Of a stretch of 64,000 bases of DNA, positions 12,505 through 24,394 are shown piece by piece. Made by a program: the position numbers and the translations under genes. Below the pieces are notes generated by a model. The model did not search any database, had not been told where the DNA came from, and worked only from the letters and a program-made list of their open reading frames with translations. Each line of letters starts with the position of its first letter. The first letter of the stretch is position 1. The stretch comes from Cordilura impudica (lineage: Eukaryota > Arthropoda > Insecta > Diptera > Scathophagidae), in assembly GCA_963682025.1 (NCBI GenBank), contig OY821519.1, forward strand, positions 97,305,585 to 97,369,584, read 5' to 3'.

Positions 12505-13819
12505 CAGGGTGGGCCAACTTGGACTGACTGATTTGAAATGCTTATATTTTTGTATTTTTTATCTTTTTTATTTTTTTTTTTTGCAGATAATACAGAATTT
12601 AATAAAATTTTATAATGTCATCATACTCAATGGAAGAACGTGTAAAAATTGTTGAATCGGAATCAATAATCGGACCATCAATTGTTACAACGCAAAGAAA
12701 ATACCGTCAGCATTTTAATACTGCATAGGCTCCCAGTGTAAACATGATAAGAAGCTTAATGACCCATTTTGAGAATTTGGGTTCAGTGGGTAATGAACTA
12801 CGAAGAAACGTTGTTCGTCCTGTTCGCACTGAACAAGCTATAGAAGCTGTACGAGAAAGTGTTAACACGGATGCAAATGTGTCTACTCGTCGACGAGCTA
12901 CTCAATTGAACATCTCCATAACATCGCTACGACGTATTCTAAAAGTTGATCTGAAGATGTTTCCATGTAAAATTCAATTGGCCCAAGAATTATTGCCGAG
13001 GGATGCACCACAACGGCTACAATTTGCCAATAGATTGGTTTTGCTATCGACAGAAAATGCCAATTTTTTGAATAATCTGATTATGAGCGATGAAGCACAT
13101 TTTTCATTTAAATGGATATGTGAATAAGCAGAACTGCCGAATTTGGGGTACAGAGAATCCGAAAGCATTGCATCAGCGACAATTACGCCCTGTCAGTTGC
13201 ACTGTTTGGTGTGGAATCATGGCTGATAAAGTTATTGGTCCATATTTCTTCGAAAATGAACTTAATGAGCCACAAACCGTCTCTGGGGTGGTATACCGGA
13301 CCATGTTGGAAAATTTTTTACGTCCGATAGTTCTGAATAATCGTAACATATGGTTCTAGCAAGATGGAGCTACAGCTGATACCGCAAGAGCCACAATGGC
13401 AATTCTGCGAGAACTTTTCGAAGACCGAATAATTTCAAAAAATGCAGATTTCGCGTGGCCACCTTGTTCTCCAGATTTGACGGCCCCAGATTTTTTTTTT
13501 TTGTGGGGTTTCTTGAAGGAACGAGTTAACGTCAACAAACCACAAAATATTCAGGAGCTAAAGCAGAATATTCGCACAGAAATTGCTCAATTGCAGTCAG
13601 AAACGTTGCGCAACGTAATGCAAAATGTATTGAGTAGAGCCATTAACTGCCAACAGGAAAATGGACGCCATCTAAAAGATGTAATTTTTCATACTTACCT
13701 TGAAAAAAATTTATAATTTATACTTTAATTTGCAAAAAAAAAAAAAAATAAATAAAAAAATTTTAAAATACAAAAATTATAAACATTTCAAATCAGTCAG
13801 TCAAACTTGGGCCACCCTG
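12505..13819 (+). mobile_element. Nested DD41D mariner-like transposon, full length
   Basis: Terminal inverted repeats of about 37 bp start CAGGGTGGGCCAACTTGG; the right end, read in reverse, starts CAGGGTGGCCCAAGTTTG. They are flanked by TA at 12503-12504 and 13820-13821. At 1315 bp it has the usual size of a complete Tc1/mariner element. It lies inside the outer mariner-like element, so it is the younger of the two. Confidence 0.93.
12615..13716 (+). pseudogene. Mariner-like transposase (DD41D by count), disrupted
   Basis: Starts at the ATG at 12615 (MSSYSMEERVKIVESE). An in-frame TAG follows at 12726, then a helix-turn-helix region and the first catalytic block MSDEAHF. One extra T near 13098 shifts the frame, which continues as NGYVNKQNCRIWGTENP. 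A second stop (TAG for the expected Q) at 13357 precedes QDGATADTA, the second catalytic block. The third block is SPDLTAPDFFFLWG, with 41 residues between the second D and the D after TAP. That spacing is known for the rosa-like DD41D group of Tc1/mariner. Two stops and one frameshift make it inactive, but little sequence is lost, so decay is recent. Confidence 0.88.
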
Positions 13820-13872
13820 TATATCTTTAATATCAATGAAACGCGCTTTATTGGAAAGAAAATTTTATGAAA

Positions 13873-14390
13873 TTAATGTTTAAATATGATTTCTGCCATG
13901 TGGCCGTCACGGCTGGCGCGTAGAAGGCGCAATCTGGAACACAAATTTTCAACAACTTTTCGCAGCATTTGCGGGCGTATTTCGCCAATAACTCTTCGAA
14001 TGTTGATTTCCAGGTGTTCAATTGTTTGTGGTTTATCGACGTAGGCAAATTACTTAACATAACCCCAAAGGAAATAATATATTGGGGTTAAATCACACGA
14101 TCTTGGTGGGCAATTAATTGGGCCATTACGTGAAATTATTTTTTTTTGAAATTATTATTTTTTTTTCATCAAAAGTTTCTTTGAGTAAATCAATTGTAGC
14201 GCCCGCAGTGTGGCATATGGCTCCGTCCTGTTGGAAAACGATCTATTGTTCTTCGAATTAACCGCTCTGAAGGACGGTTATATACGCCATAAAATGAAAG
14301 AATTGCTTGATGAGTTTGACGAAAAGAACAATTATTTTGATTAAAAAGTTCAACAATTTGCACGCGTTGCTCTAGTGTAAGTCGATTCAT
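13873..14390 (-). pseudogene. Transposase remnant of the outer mariner-like element
   Basis: From the ATG at 14390 the protein begins MNRLTLEQRVQIVELF, a helix-turn-helix start, and runs for about 49 codons. An internal deletion then joins it, out of frame, to the second catalytic block (FQQDGAICHTA, with catalytic D). A second deletion leads to PRSCDLTPIYYFLWGYV, where the catalytic D expected after LTP is Y, and then to a C-terminus ending HMAEIIFKH with stop at 13873. The first catalytic block is missing and in-frame stops are present (for example after YFLWGYVK), so no active protein can be made. The blocks match the family of the elements at 28210 and 37985. Confidence 0.8.
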
Positions 14391-14536
14391 AATGAAGTTT
14401 CAAAGCAAACTTAACAAAAAGCAACTATCAGCTGTTAAATGGGTTGTCAAATAAAGCAGTGATGTCAACTCAAAGTTGTGACACTAAAAAAAAACACCCG
14501 TTACAAACAAGTAAGGAAATTCTAGTCGGTCTAGAC

Positions 14537-16349
14537 CACGGGTGGGCAACCTTTTGAGTCGGAAAAGTTAAAATTACAATTAACAAAATTTCAAACTTTT
14601 GAAAGAGCCATAAAATTTTTTCTTTTATTTTTTTTTTAACGAACCCCGCCTCACCGCCCCGAGGGGGCACGCTGCCTCAACGTGAGGACCGCGTACACAC
14701 ATGGTCCGAACCCTGGCGACAGGTAGATTTTGTGGTCGTAAATCAGCTATAGACTATGTCATCAGCTGATATTCGAAATAGACAAACTTAAAAATCATAA
14801 GGAACCCAAAAATAGTTAATTGACAACTATAAATAGTACTCGCATAAATAAAATTTTTTGATAAAAAGAAGTAATCTATTTATTCATAAGAAAAATATAT
14901 ATTTATTCATATATATAAGTAGCAAACAAATTCAATGGCTTTGATGGTTTTAGAAAGTTTGTATAAATTTTGCTCATAACCTATTTTAAGTTTCAAACAC
15001 TACTCTCAATTTTCATGTGTTTGCTTGCTTCTTACTTTAGTTTTAATTATATTCATGCAAAAGAACGCTTCCTCGCACGAATATGTCGATCCGAAGATAG
15101 TCAGCACTCCAAATGCCAACTTCTTCACCTCACTATAGCAATCTGGAAAACTATTCCATGCTTCGAATATAAGTGCCTCAACTCGCTGCATTTCTTCTAG
15201 ATCTGTCCACTTTTATTGCATTACGTACATATATTTCAGGACCTTCAACTCTGTAAATTTTCTACAAAGCATTACTTTTTAAATCAATTGCATTTCAAGA
15301 GATCAAGAATAAATTCCAAATGGCTCAATGTGGATTTCGTTACTATTTGTGTTGAGAGGAGTTAATATGAATGCTACAGTGGTTTTATTGGTTTTGAATT
15401 GCGTAAATCTGTCAGCAAATACTTTAATTCTCTTTTATAATTGTGCTGAAGTAATTCGTGTCAACTGGTTTTATCACGATATTGCTTCAGGAATTTAAAA
15501 TGAAGTAATTTACCGCTCTGAATATCTTCTGAAAAAAGAATTAATTTTCCTTCAAAACAAACCGATTCATCAATTAATTTCGCTGTGATATCTACCATAA
15601 AGTAAAATTTTTGCAACCATTTGACGTTCTCTAATTCAGGGTGAGTAATGCGTTTTTAATTTAGGAATGTATTTATTGCATTCACGACAAATCAAAACCT
15701 TTGGAAAGCCATTGCACTTTATTGTCGGAATACTGAGTTTCCATTTCGTTTAAGAATTCTTTAAAGTGACGATGGTAGAGAGGTTTTGACAAGATGCTGT
15801 TAACAATCTTGATTACCAAATTCATTACTTCAACTATTTTAGCCGGAAATGTTTGGACACAAAGCAGTGAAACGTAAGAATGTCGTAGTTTATTTTGCTC
15901 TGAAGAATCGTTTGCCTTTTATTTTTTCCTGTTATACTTCTGGCTCCATTAGTTGCTATTAAAACTATTTTATTTAAATGGATCTTATTGAATTCACGGC
16001 ATTTTTGCACGGCATTCGCTATATCTTCCTCTCTAGTTTGTCCCGAAAGCGGTAGCAATCCTAGAAGTTCAGCTTTTGGACCTTGGGAAGACATAAACAT
16101 CCGACGCCGGCGCCATTCGGGAGCTTCCGACTGACGACAGTCAAGACGCGTGTCACGGGGGCGGGGTGCGGTGAAAAGCGAGTACAAGTGGCTGAGAGAT
16201 AGAATCGGTGCCTAATCCTCAATTCAGAATGATTTTTAAATGTTTTTTATTTTATAAAATAAATAATATTTACGTATGGAATTAAAGAGCCGCAGCTTCA
16301 CATCCAAAGAGCCGCACGTGACTCGGGAGACGCAGGTTGCCGACCCCTG
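14537..16349 (-). mobile_element. hAT transposon with exact 8-bp target duplication
   Basis: Terminal inverted repeats CACGGGTGGGCAACC (left) and GGTTGCCGACCCCTG (right) are flanked by the exact 8-bp duplication GTCTAGAC at 14529-14536 and 16350-16357. An 8-bp duplication and CAGGG-type ends are diagnostic of hAT elements. The target is the palindromic tip of the DINE-like hairpin. The right end, 16080-16180, is unusually GC-rich for this window. Confidence 0.95.
15006..16187 (-). pseudogene. hAT transposase remnant (ZBED5/SCAND3-like lineage)
   Basis: Read on the minus strand, 16085-15835 gives LGLLPLSGQTREEDI and then ATNGARSITG, the position of the second catalytic D, here N. HCFVSKHF follows. 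Degenerate segments follow with FKEFLNEMETQYSDN and QWLSKG near 15740-15670. The C-terminal dimerisation block at 15006-15191 reads LAFGVLTIFGSTYSCEEAFF. These blocks match in order those of the better-preserved hAT at 29295-31880. The BED zinc finger is absent and multiple stops are present, so it is dead. Family blocks are from recall; the loss of D is seen in the sequence. Confidence 0.82.
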
Positions 16350-16779
16350 GTCTAGACCGACTATACGATAATCTATACCTAGTAATTAAAGACCAATCTC
16401 TAGGTCCAACTAATTGAATATAGAAAATAAGCATAACCCAAATTTGAGTGCCATTATTATTAATTTTTTTGGCTGCAGATATGAAAGAGTTCATATCAGG
16501 TGCTATATTTATATGGGGACTAGGTCGAAAAATAACCCGATCCTGATCATATTTGGTAAAGTCACTTATTTTTTGCAAAAATATATACAAACCAAATTTG
16601 TGAAAAATATGAAATTAGCTGTCATTCCTCGGTAATTATGTCTGACAGACAGACAGAAAAATTCACTGGGGCTCTGCAAAGGGACAAACAGGCAAATGTG
16701 GTACAAATATAAATTTGAAGAATTCCGTAGGTTTTGAGACTGACACAATCAGTAAGTGCTGTGAAGCCAAGGATTATAG

Positions 16780-18660
16780 AAAGGCGAGGAAAATATTAAG
16801 AAGGGATATCAAAAATGTCAAATGTACAAAGTGAACAAAACTTTGAGAAGAGATTGACACAGACGCATCGGGAAATCCTTAATAAATAGTTATGACGAAG
16901 ACTGGTAGAAGGAAACTCATACCTGGGAACAGAGAACCATCTTGGACAGTCGGAATCACTTTTCCCTTTAGATGGACATGAAATATACTATAGAGACAAA
17001 TTCCCAAGTGATGATAGTTTCATACCATTCAACCTTGAAGAATTCAATATGGCGTGCCGTTAACTTAAAACCGGCAAAAAACTTGGAGCAAGCGTAATAT
17101 GAAAGGAAGTGCTTATCTTAAAAGAAGGATTATGGCCGAAATTACTACTAAGCTTGTGCAATCTGTGTTCCGAGATAAGTGTTTTCCCTTGGGAAAATTA
17201 TATGAAAGTCCTACGAAGAATGCAAGACGAGATTAGACGACTAGGAGGATTTTCTCCTAGACAATATGGCTTTCAAAAGGAAAAAAGCACCCCATATGCC
17301 ATTAAACAAGTTGTCGATATTGCAACAACCGCCACGAACAAAAAAGGTTTTTGTGCCATTATCACCTTAGGCGTAACAAATGGAAGGTGGTACTAGATAA
17401 TTTCATGAAAAAAGGGATAAATGCTTTCCTCTATAATATAATGATAGAATATAAATGCAGAGGAATCCTCACGTATCAAACTGATGTCCCATATCAAACT
17501 GGAATCAGTTGTAGTATCCCTTTTTTGGAACGTAATGTACGACGGCCTACTCAACATGAGTTTACAAATCGGAGTTAAGATAATCTGTTGTACTGATGAT
17601 ATTGCTTTGATCATGTCATAGCGTCTACCGAAGATGATAGAAATCGTGGCGAAAGATAATCTCAGCTGGTGAGATAGATGGCTGGGTGAATATGGTCTAA
17701 TGTTAGATACAGCAGAAAAGGAAGGAGTATTGGCCACAGATCGGAGAGTGTTACATATGCCAAAACTGAAAATAAGGAATAATAGCGTCAATTTCATTCG
17801 TAGTTTACGATATCTAGGCGTACAATTGGATGACAAACTGATAAAGAGCACGTGAATATGACCGGTGATAAGGCGCTGAGAACTGCAAGTACATTAGCTA
17901 AGATAATGCCCAACATAACAGGACCGAGAGATGCCACTAGAAAATTTATAAATTGTATTATATATTCGCAAATACTGATGCTGCTCCAACAAAACGCAAA
18001 TATACAACTGAGCAACTATTAACTCCTCAATGAATAAATACTTTAAGAGTGATATCAGAATAACAGTTTCTAAAGGTGCTGCCCTTTTGCTATATTGAAC
18101 TTCTCCGGTAGATTTATTACTCAAGGTTCCAGAAGGTACAACAGTGCGCAGTGTTATAAGAGAAGTACGACCAATGTTATTGAAACATTACCATATAGGG
18201 GGGTGAGAAGACACGGTATTATGAACTATTATCTGAACTATTATAGCGAAGCATGCGATGCAGAAGAAGATTAACCCGAACATATTCTTTTTAACTGCGA
18301 AAAATGACATGCACTGCGCAAAAATTTATTTGATAAAATCGGAATTGTAATAGCACCCGAAAATATCGTGGATGAAGTCGAAGGAAACCTGGAAGTTTTT
18401 TTTGTCATATCATGAAGTATAGATGTCACAGAACACGGAATCCTGAATCTACTTGTAGAATGAGGGACTAGGATACATACAAAGCTAATAATACATCCTG
18501 ATGAAATACTAAGTCGACACCAGGGTGGTAGGGGAAGATATCACTAGATGATGCCGCGTTATCACTAAGTCCTTTAAAAAAAGACAGACAATATATGGGG
18601 TTTTTCGATGAGTTACAAATTGTGTGGAGGGTATAAAAACATGTATTTTTTATTTCCATA
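16780..18660 (+). pseudogene. R1-like non-LTR retrotransposon ORF2 remnant
   Basis: Reverse transcriptase blocks appear in order across shifting frames. They are a linker region (16790-17090), RQYGFQKEKSTPYAIKQVVDIA (17260-17330), KKGFCAIITLGVTN (17343-17385), NMSLQIGVKIICC and the catalytic box CTDD at 17589-17600 (family YADD), and LRYLGVQLDD (17807-17836). A downstream region near 18270-18400 reads EHILFNCEK and KIGIVIAPENIVDE, like the C-terminal zinc-knuckle end of R1-clade elements. Stops and frameshifts are abundant and no intact ORF remains. R1 is the best fit; a related I-clade element is the alternative. Frames at 17393-18124 on the minus strand are shadows. Confidence 0.75.
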
Positions 18661-18684
18661 TTTTACTTCTTTAATAATTTAAAA

Positions 18685-18900
18685 AAAAAAAAACTTTCGC
18701 ATAAATATATTAAAAAGAGTTTTTTATTTTATGTCCTGTTTGTATTTTTGTGATTTTATGTTTTTGTTATTTTTCATTTTCGCGATATTGTGTTTTTGCG
18801 ATTTTGTGTTATATGGTTTTGCGCTTTTTCGATTTTGCTTTTGTGTTTTTGTGATTTCGCTTTTTTGCGATTTTGAGACTGTGATTTTGCTTAAATTAAA
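18685..18900. repeat. Low-complexity TTTTGCGATTTTG-type repeat
   Basis: Irregular tandem repeats of the form TTTTTGCGATTTTGTG. The open frames on both strands (18724-18973) are compositional. Confidence 0.7.
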
Positions 18901-19152
18901 AATGCTCACATTTCCGTGCATGTTAAAAAATTATTATTTTATGCTCAGATTAAGAATAAACGTGCAGCATTAAACAATAAGCTTCGCACTGATGAGGGTA
19001 ACCATATATTAAGATTCCTTGTAACAGTAGTTCTTATAAAAATTTACTAAATATAATTAGCATAGGAAGATTGTGTGGCCTAGTCCCGTATTAAATTCCC
19101 TCTATCACAACCTAGTTCTATCTGTTGACAAAAATATGCAAATAGCTCATTA

Positions 19153-22100
19153 CACTGTGGAACAAATTCAGGTTAGCAAAAGTTAGGTCGATTCTGAGAG
19201 TGAAGGGTGAAAATAGAGGCTAAATTAGAAGACCCGTATCGCTGCGTTTGTTTATGTTAGTCCGAATTTTTTTTTAATCGACCTTCGAACTTTGCAGTCA
19301 AATGCCGATTTTCAGCATATGGTTTATATGACTATAACTCGTCGACTCATTGATATTTTTCCAATCTGTAAAAGCCAAATTATTGCTAGAGATCTGTGCA
19401 ACAATCAAAATTTTTGTGGTGCTTATGAAGCAAAATTTTGGAAAAAAAATTTTTTTTTTTCATGCTTTTTGAAAATATTTTCCACAAAACTAAGTCTTTT
19501 TTGCTTTCTGTTTGATCTTCTCAGTTTCTTCAATAAATTTCATTTGAAAGGAAACAATCATAATACAAAACTTGCATTTTCCAGCTTAATATTAATTTAC
19601 TTCTCATTTTTTATGTACCAATTTTGTTCAGTGTTGGTTTTGAAGGAACATTGAAAAAGAAATTATAAAAATATGGAAAAAAAAATATATTTTTGAAATG
19701 TTAGTTATGAAAAGTTTTAAGTAAAAAAAATTAAATAAATTAAATTAATGATTTGGCCAGTTGCCGTTCAGCAGGCGGCTGTGGATCAATATCACTGCTC
19801 TCTCTAAAATCTTGGTCATCGTCATCATCATCAGAAAGGTCGATAATTTCGTCCAACAGATATTCTGGAATTTCATTTTTGTCTTCCCCTTCTTCCTCTT
19901 TTTCCTCGTCTTCCTCTTCTTCAAAGGTGTTTTTATACCACCAACAAATTTCAGCGAGTACTGCATTTGGAGATTTCTTTCCTCGTACCTGAAACGAAAA
20001 TAGTTTTCAATCGTTAACATGTTTAAATTGTGCACTCTGACAAAGATATTAGAAAAATCTAGGAATTCAAAATATGCACACTCTATAGTTACCTTATTTC
20101 AAATGGAAGCGCAGTTTGGTGATAACGTTCGCCTTGCTCATCAGATTCAGTTGGCATTTGTTGAGCGAGTTGATCAAGATGCTGATGCAAGAGATGAATT
20201 TTGTACAACATATTAACCCCAATTTCATCGAAAGCTGCCAAAGTGTTTGCAACAGATTGCCTGTAGTTCTCTTTGCGTTCTTTACCCAAAAGTCCTTTAA
20301 TGACTGCTTTCAATGCGAGCCATGCATTTAATTCTCGGTCTGTTAGAACTTGGTCAAAATCTTGACGACTCATTAGTTTCCGTCGGGACCATTAACAACC
20401 CCTTCCTGAATTTTGGCGGTACTTAGTCTTCGGAAAAGAGGTTGAATACTGCTGATCTTTTTGCGATACATTTCAAAAAATTTTTAGCATTGCCAAGTTT
20501 AATGTGGAGCAACGGCAACAAAATTTTCATTTCACGACAAGACTTTCGTGTAGCCTATTGTCTTTAGGCCATTTCCGTCCAAAGCGACTATTCCAGTTAT
20601 GCTGTTTGTACTGGTTTCTTCCTTTAATACCTTCTCCGTATCGTGAAACCGAATCGCACAAAAAACAAGGATATTTTTGACGGCCACATGCTGTTAAGCC
20701 TGTAATCAATGAAACTATTTTAAGGTCGCAGCAAATGCGCCGCTGGTGTTCGTTATATTCACTAGTGTCAGTGCTATACGCAATCGGAACAGAAGGAATT
20801 CTATTTGTCTTGTGCAAAAGCACAACTTTTAAGCTGATTAGTGAACTATCGATGAATAAACGCCAATTATATTTTTTATAGCTTAACCCTTCGTCTCCAT
20901 TAACTTTTCAATATCGTTGCAATAAGCGAAATTTTTAGCATCATTCACATTGAAGAACTTTTCTAACTGTTTTTGGCGTTTTCGATATGCTGTTACTTTG
21001 GTACCTTTCGCCAGAAAATTAATTCCTTTCAAAAATGAAGCCAGTAGTTCTGATTTTTTCTGAGTCAAACACAAATTTGCAACAATTCCATCCAATTGGT
21101 TTTGTGTGACTAGGATTTGGTCCTTTGATGTTTCATAGGATGTACCTTCACCAGGGTCGTATTCTGAGAAGAAGTCCATGGATGTAGCAGCTGCGGTTGT
21201 AGTACTGATATCTGTTTGAAGATCAATACTTCGGTATGTTGGTACTGGAACGAATTCTGAGTGCGGTAATGGTAATTGGACACTTGGCACTGGTACATAA
21301 GTTTTATTCTTTGTTTTCCTTCTATTCGAAGTTTTATGGTAGTTGATACATCCATAGCAATTTTATTTTTGATGCGGGCTGTTGTCTAAACACATCATTG
21401 GTATACCAAAATGCATAGGCTTCTTCTTTTCACCTTTCCATTGCATAAGAGTTGAATACCAATTAAAGCAAACTTTTTTAGGGGCATAGTTTACGTCAGT
21501 GATAAACTCTTGCGAGAAATATTGTTTATAGGCTTCCAAAAAAAAATCACTCGCATTGCCACATTTTTCATCGCTTGCTATGAAACGTCCACAAACATTA
21601 CAAAAATGGTCCATTTTACATTTTGGTTCCGACATTTTTAATACAATATATATTATTCTATGTTTTTTTTTTGTTATTTTTATGAAACCGATGCACTTAA
21701 CTTAAATCACTCACAAAATGAAATAAGTTCCAAAAAAATTAATAGCGAATTTTATCACGACCGAGCGAAAATTAAAAGACATCAGCTTCGGTTGAGTTTC
21801 GAGTCTTAACTGAATCTTCATTTTTGAAATTAGTTCGCTTGTACGAAATAAAAAAAATCGCGGTGGTTGAAAACAAAAAGATTGTGTTACTAATTCCTAA
21901 TTCTTGGAACTTCCCTTTTTAATTACTTCTACCTAAATCGCTATTTATTTAAAGGTTTTGAGATTTTTAACGCAAATTATCGACTAAGACCATTTTCTTT
22001 TCAAATGAAATTTATTGAAGAAACTGAGAAGCATATTATAGATCAAACAGAAAGCAAAAAAGACTTAGTTTTGTGGAAAATATTTTCAAAAAGCATGAAA

Positions 22101-22424
22101 AAAAATAATTTTTCCAACATTTTGCTTCATTAGCAACACAAAAATTTTCTAAATCAATTTTTTAAAATATTTTAATTATTGCACAGGTCTCTAGCAATAA
22201 TTTGGCTTTGCAGATTGAAAAAATATCAATTAGCCGACGAGTTATAGCCAAAAAACCATATAAACAATATGCTGAAAATCAGCATTTGACTGCAAAGTTC
22301 GAAGGTCGATTAAAAATAAAAATTCGAACTAACATAAATAAATGCCGCGATACGGGTCTTCTAATTTCACACCTCACTCTCAGAATCGACCTAACTTTTG
22401 CTAACCTGAATTTGTTACACAGTG
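19153..22424 (-). mobile_element. Long-TIR DNA transposon, inferred CACTA/CMC-like
   Basis: Inverted repeats of about 400 bp (19153-19557 against 21990-22424) begin CACTGTG and end CACAGTG, with a candidate 3-bp duplication TTA at 19150-19152 and 22425-22427. Arm identity is visibly high but not perfect (small indels near 22030-22050). The interior carries one transposase-like gene on the minus strand. CACTG ends with a 2-4 bp duplication and a cysteine motif after a Gly-rich block are known of the CACTA/Mirage/Chapaev group; the assignment is inference. Confidence 0.8.
19740..21635 (-). pseudogene. Transposase-like protein of the long-TIR element, frameshifted
   Basis: Start at 21635: MSEPKCKMDHFCNVCGRFI, with Cys pairs suggesting a zinc-binding N-terminus. 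A charged linker follows (20883-21290). Then comes a block with ICCDLKIVSLITGLTACGRQKYPCFLC (20640-20740) and, in another frame, LLPLLHIKLGNAKNF (20430-20500). LTDRELNAWLAL and DEQGERYHQ follow, the last near 20120, where the E is a likely catalytic acid. An intron with a GTAACT donor (20092) and TTTCAG acceptor (19989) appears to precede a very acidic C-terminal exon ending at 19740. At least two frameshifts break the gene. I recognise the motif set from unannotated arthropod repeat proteins but cannot name a curated family. Confidence 0.7.
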
Positions 22425-22427
22425 TTA

Positions 22428-24390
22428 TTGTTCTAGTGCTCTCAATGGCTGGAATATGAACAGAAAATAATATGAAGTTTTTAAATCCACATAAGGGTAT
22501 ATGTCCTAGAAATATACCACCCACTAATTATTGTGTTCCGATAAGGTTCTGCTTCTTCAACTTTACTTTTGAAGAACTTCTAAAAGTAGCAAACTAAGTT
22601 AAAAATATGAAATCCCTAGCTAGGAAAAAAGTGGATGTAAGTTCTTCAAAGAACTTAGTAAAGTCGTGCAAGACTTTAGCTACAACATTTAATAAAGCTG
22701 CACAGAATTCACTCAATGACCTATTAATGAATTATTAGCAATTAAAAGAATTCTATATAATATTCTGTTATGATCAGGAATTCTTGAATCATCAGCTGGA
22801 GGCCGCTGAACGACTTCCTAACACACAGATTAAACAGTTTTAAGTGACAAAGGAATTCTGAAATTGATCTCATAAATTGAAGTAAATTTTTAAGGAATTT
22901 ATACATGAAGCAAGCTCTCTATCACCATTAAGATTCTTTGTGCTAGCTTCAATAACGCTCCATTCGAAGATTGTGTTTATATGGAAGCTAGGTAGCAGTA
23001 AGTTACTAAGGTCTCAGGGTTTAACAAAAAAATCCATTCACAACTTTACCAGCAAATCTTCCTTTGATGTTTAAACAGCTATGCGAATTTTTATTATGAT
23101 TATTGTCATATAAATAATAATTTTAATAGTAAATTCTAAAATATATTTAATGAATTTACACAAAAATTAGTTGTACACATGTCCATATAAACTATAATTT
23201 TGTCATAAAAAGAAACACATAAAATTTTATTTGTTATTTTAAATAATTCTTGTTAAGTAAAAACAAAATCATAAATTTCAATTTTTATACGCTGCATATT
23301 GAGGGGGTTTAATACTTTTATATATTGTATACATATACTCGTATATATATATTTTTTTTTCTTAAAGAATTTTGTTTGCTCATTAATATCGATATAAAAA
23401 ATATTACAAAATTCTTTATTGTGTAATCCTTTTTTATATATTCTGCGCTACACTGTGACATTTGATATTTTAAATTAGTACTGATATTTGTAATGCTTAG
23501 AAGAGCATGGAATTAAACCAGATGTTATACAATGGGGTCTAAATTTTAAGCTACTTCAGCGATTTGCAAAAATGTTAGGGCTATCGTTAAAATTTTTCAA
23601 ATTCATTCGGGAATATTTTATACCAAACTGCAAGTGTTTCTTAAGAGTTTGTTTTAGAACTAGTTTATATTCGGTCAAAATATTTATGAGGGTTGTTTCA
23701 GAATACCACTTAACTGTGGCAACCTTATAAAACTGAGGCTTGAAGATGCCACGTTCTTTAATATTTGTTTGGCAGCCAGCAATAGTGGATATTGTGTGTG
23801 ATGTAAACAATGAAAAATTGGATCCAGAGTTCTCTTCTTCGAAAGGTCCCAGTCCAACTTATATCAAAGTTCAGCTAAATTCTACTATATGGAAGTCTGC
23901 TCCCTCATTTTCAACAGTGTGGCCCAATTCAAATGAGACCGTACGAGCTGCCAACTCGAACATCGCTAAAGTGACCATGGCAAGAACGGTAAAGAAAATC
24001 CACAAATTGGTATTCGATGCCCCAAAAAGTGTTCTAGATCGCATTTTGTTTGAAAATTTTGACCTTGGAATGCTGTGCTGTGCCGCCCTTGATCACAAAG
24101 GCATAACTCGGTATATATAGGTCAAGCTGACACGTATAGCGGAAAAATCTAGATATAATAAAGTAAAGAGAGTTCAGTGCAATAAATTTTTGTAGAATAA
24201 GGAATCGAATGTCTTTAACCACTTTAAATTCTTAAATATATATTTAGTATGGACTAAAGATTAAAATGACAGTTTAATTAATTATAATATTCCAGCACGT
24301 CTTTAAATTATAAATAATTCTCCTCGGCCCATCTCACTATTGAAAAATATTTGAATATGTTTCAAAGATAAAACTTTAAAATGAATTTAT
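22428..24390. other. Non-coding AT-rich stretch with one unrecognised ORF
   Basis: No recognisable element. It includes a short AT microsatellite near 23330-23350. A 126-codon frame runs at 23740-24120 (+), starting MKMPRSLIFVWQPAIVD. Its composition is more even than most by-chance frames here, but I see no domain, no splice context and no family match. It could be an eroded element fragment. Confidence 0.4.
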
Positions 24391-24394
24391 TTTT

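Larger units (their letters stand above)
12450..14501 (-). mobile_element. Outer mariner-like (DD41D-type) element, internally deleted and interrupted
   Basis: Terminal inverted repeats AAGGGTGTTTTTTA... (12450) and its near complement ending ACACCCGT (14501) are flanked by the TA duplication at 12448-12449 and 14502-14503. The element is oriented on the minus strand. It hosts a second mariner-like element (12505-13819) inserted at its own TA. Without that insertion it is only about 735 bp long, too short for a full transposase, so it is a deletion derivative. Confidence 0.85.
14504..16615 (-). mobile_element. DINE-like repeat split by a hAT insertion
   Basis: The left piece (14504-14536) is ...AACAAGTAAGGAAATTCTAG and the right piece resumes at 16358. 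The family's terminal hairpin TAGTCGGTCTAGACCGACTA is recovered once the hAT element is removed. The body to about 16610 matches the copies at 45556 and 52972 (GAAAATAAGCATAA, GATCCTGATCATATTTGGTAAAG). Short open frames here (for example 16282-16590) are shadows of the repeat. Confidence 0.75.

Noticed and set aside
17393..18124. 152- and 76-codon minus-strand frames opposite the R1-like remnant
   Set aside because: They are antisense shadows of recognisable reverse transcriptase text on the plus strand.
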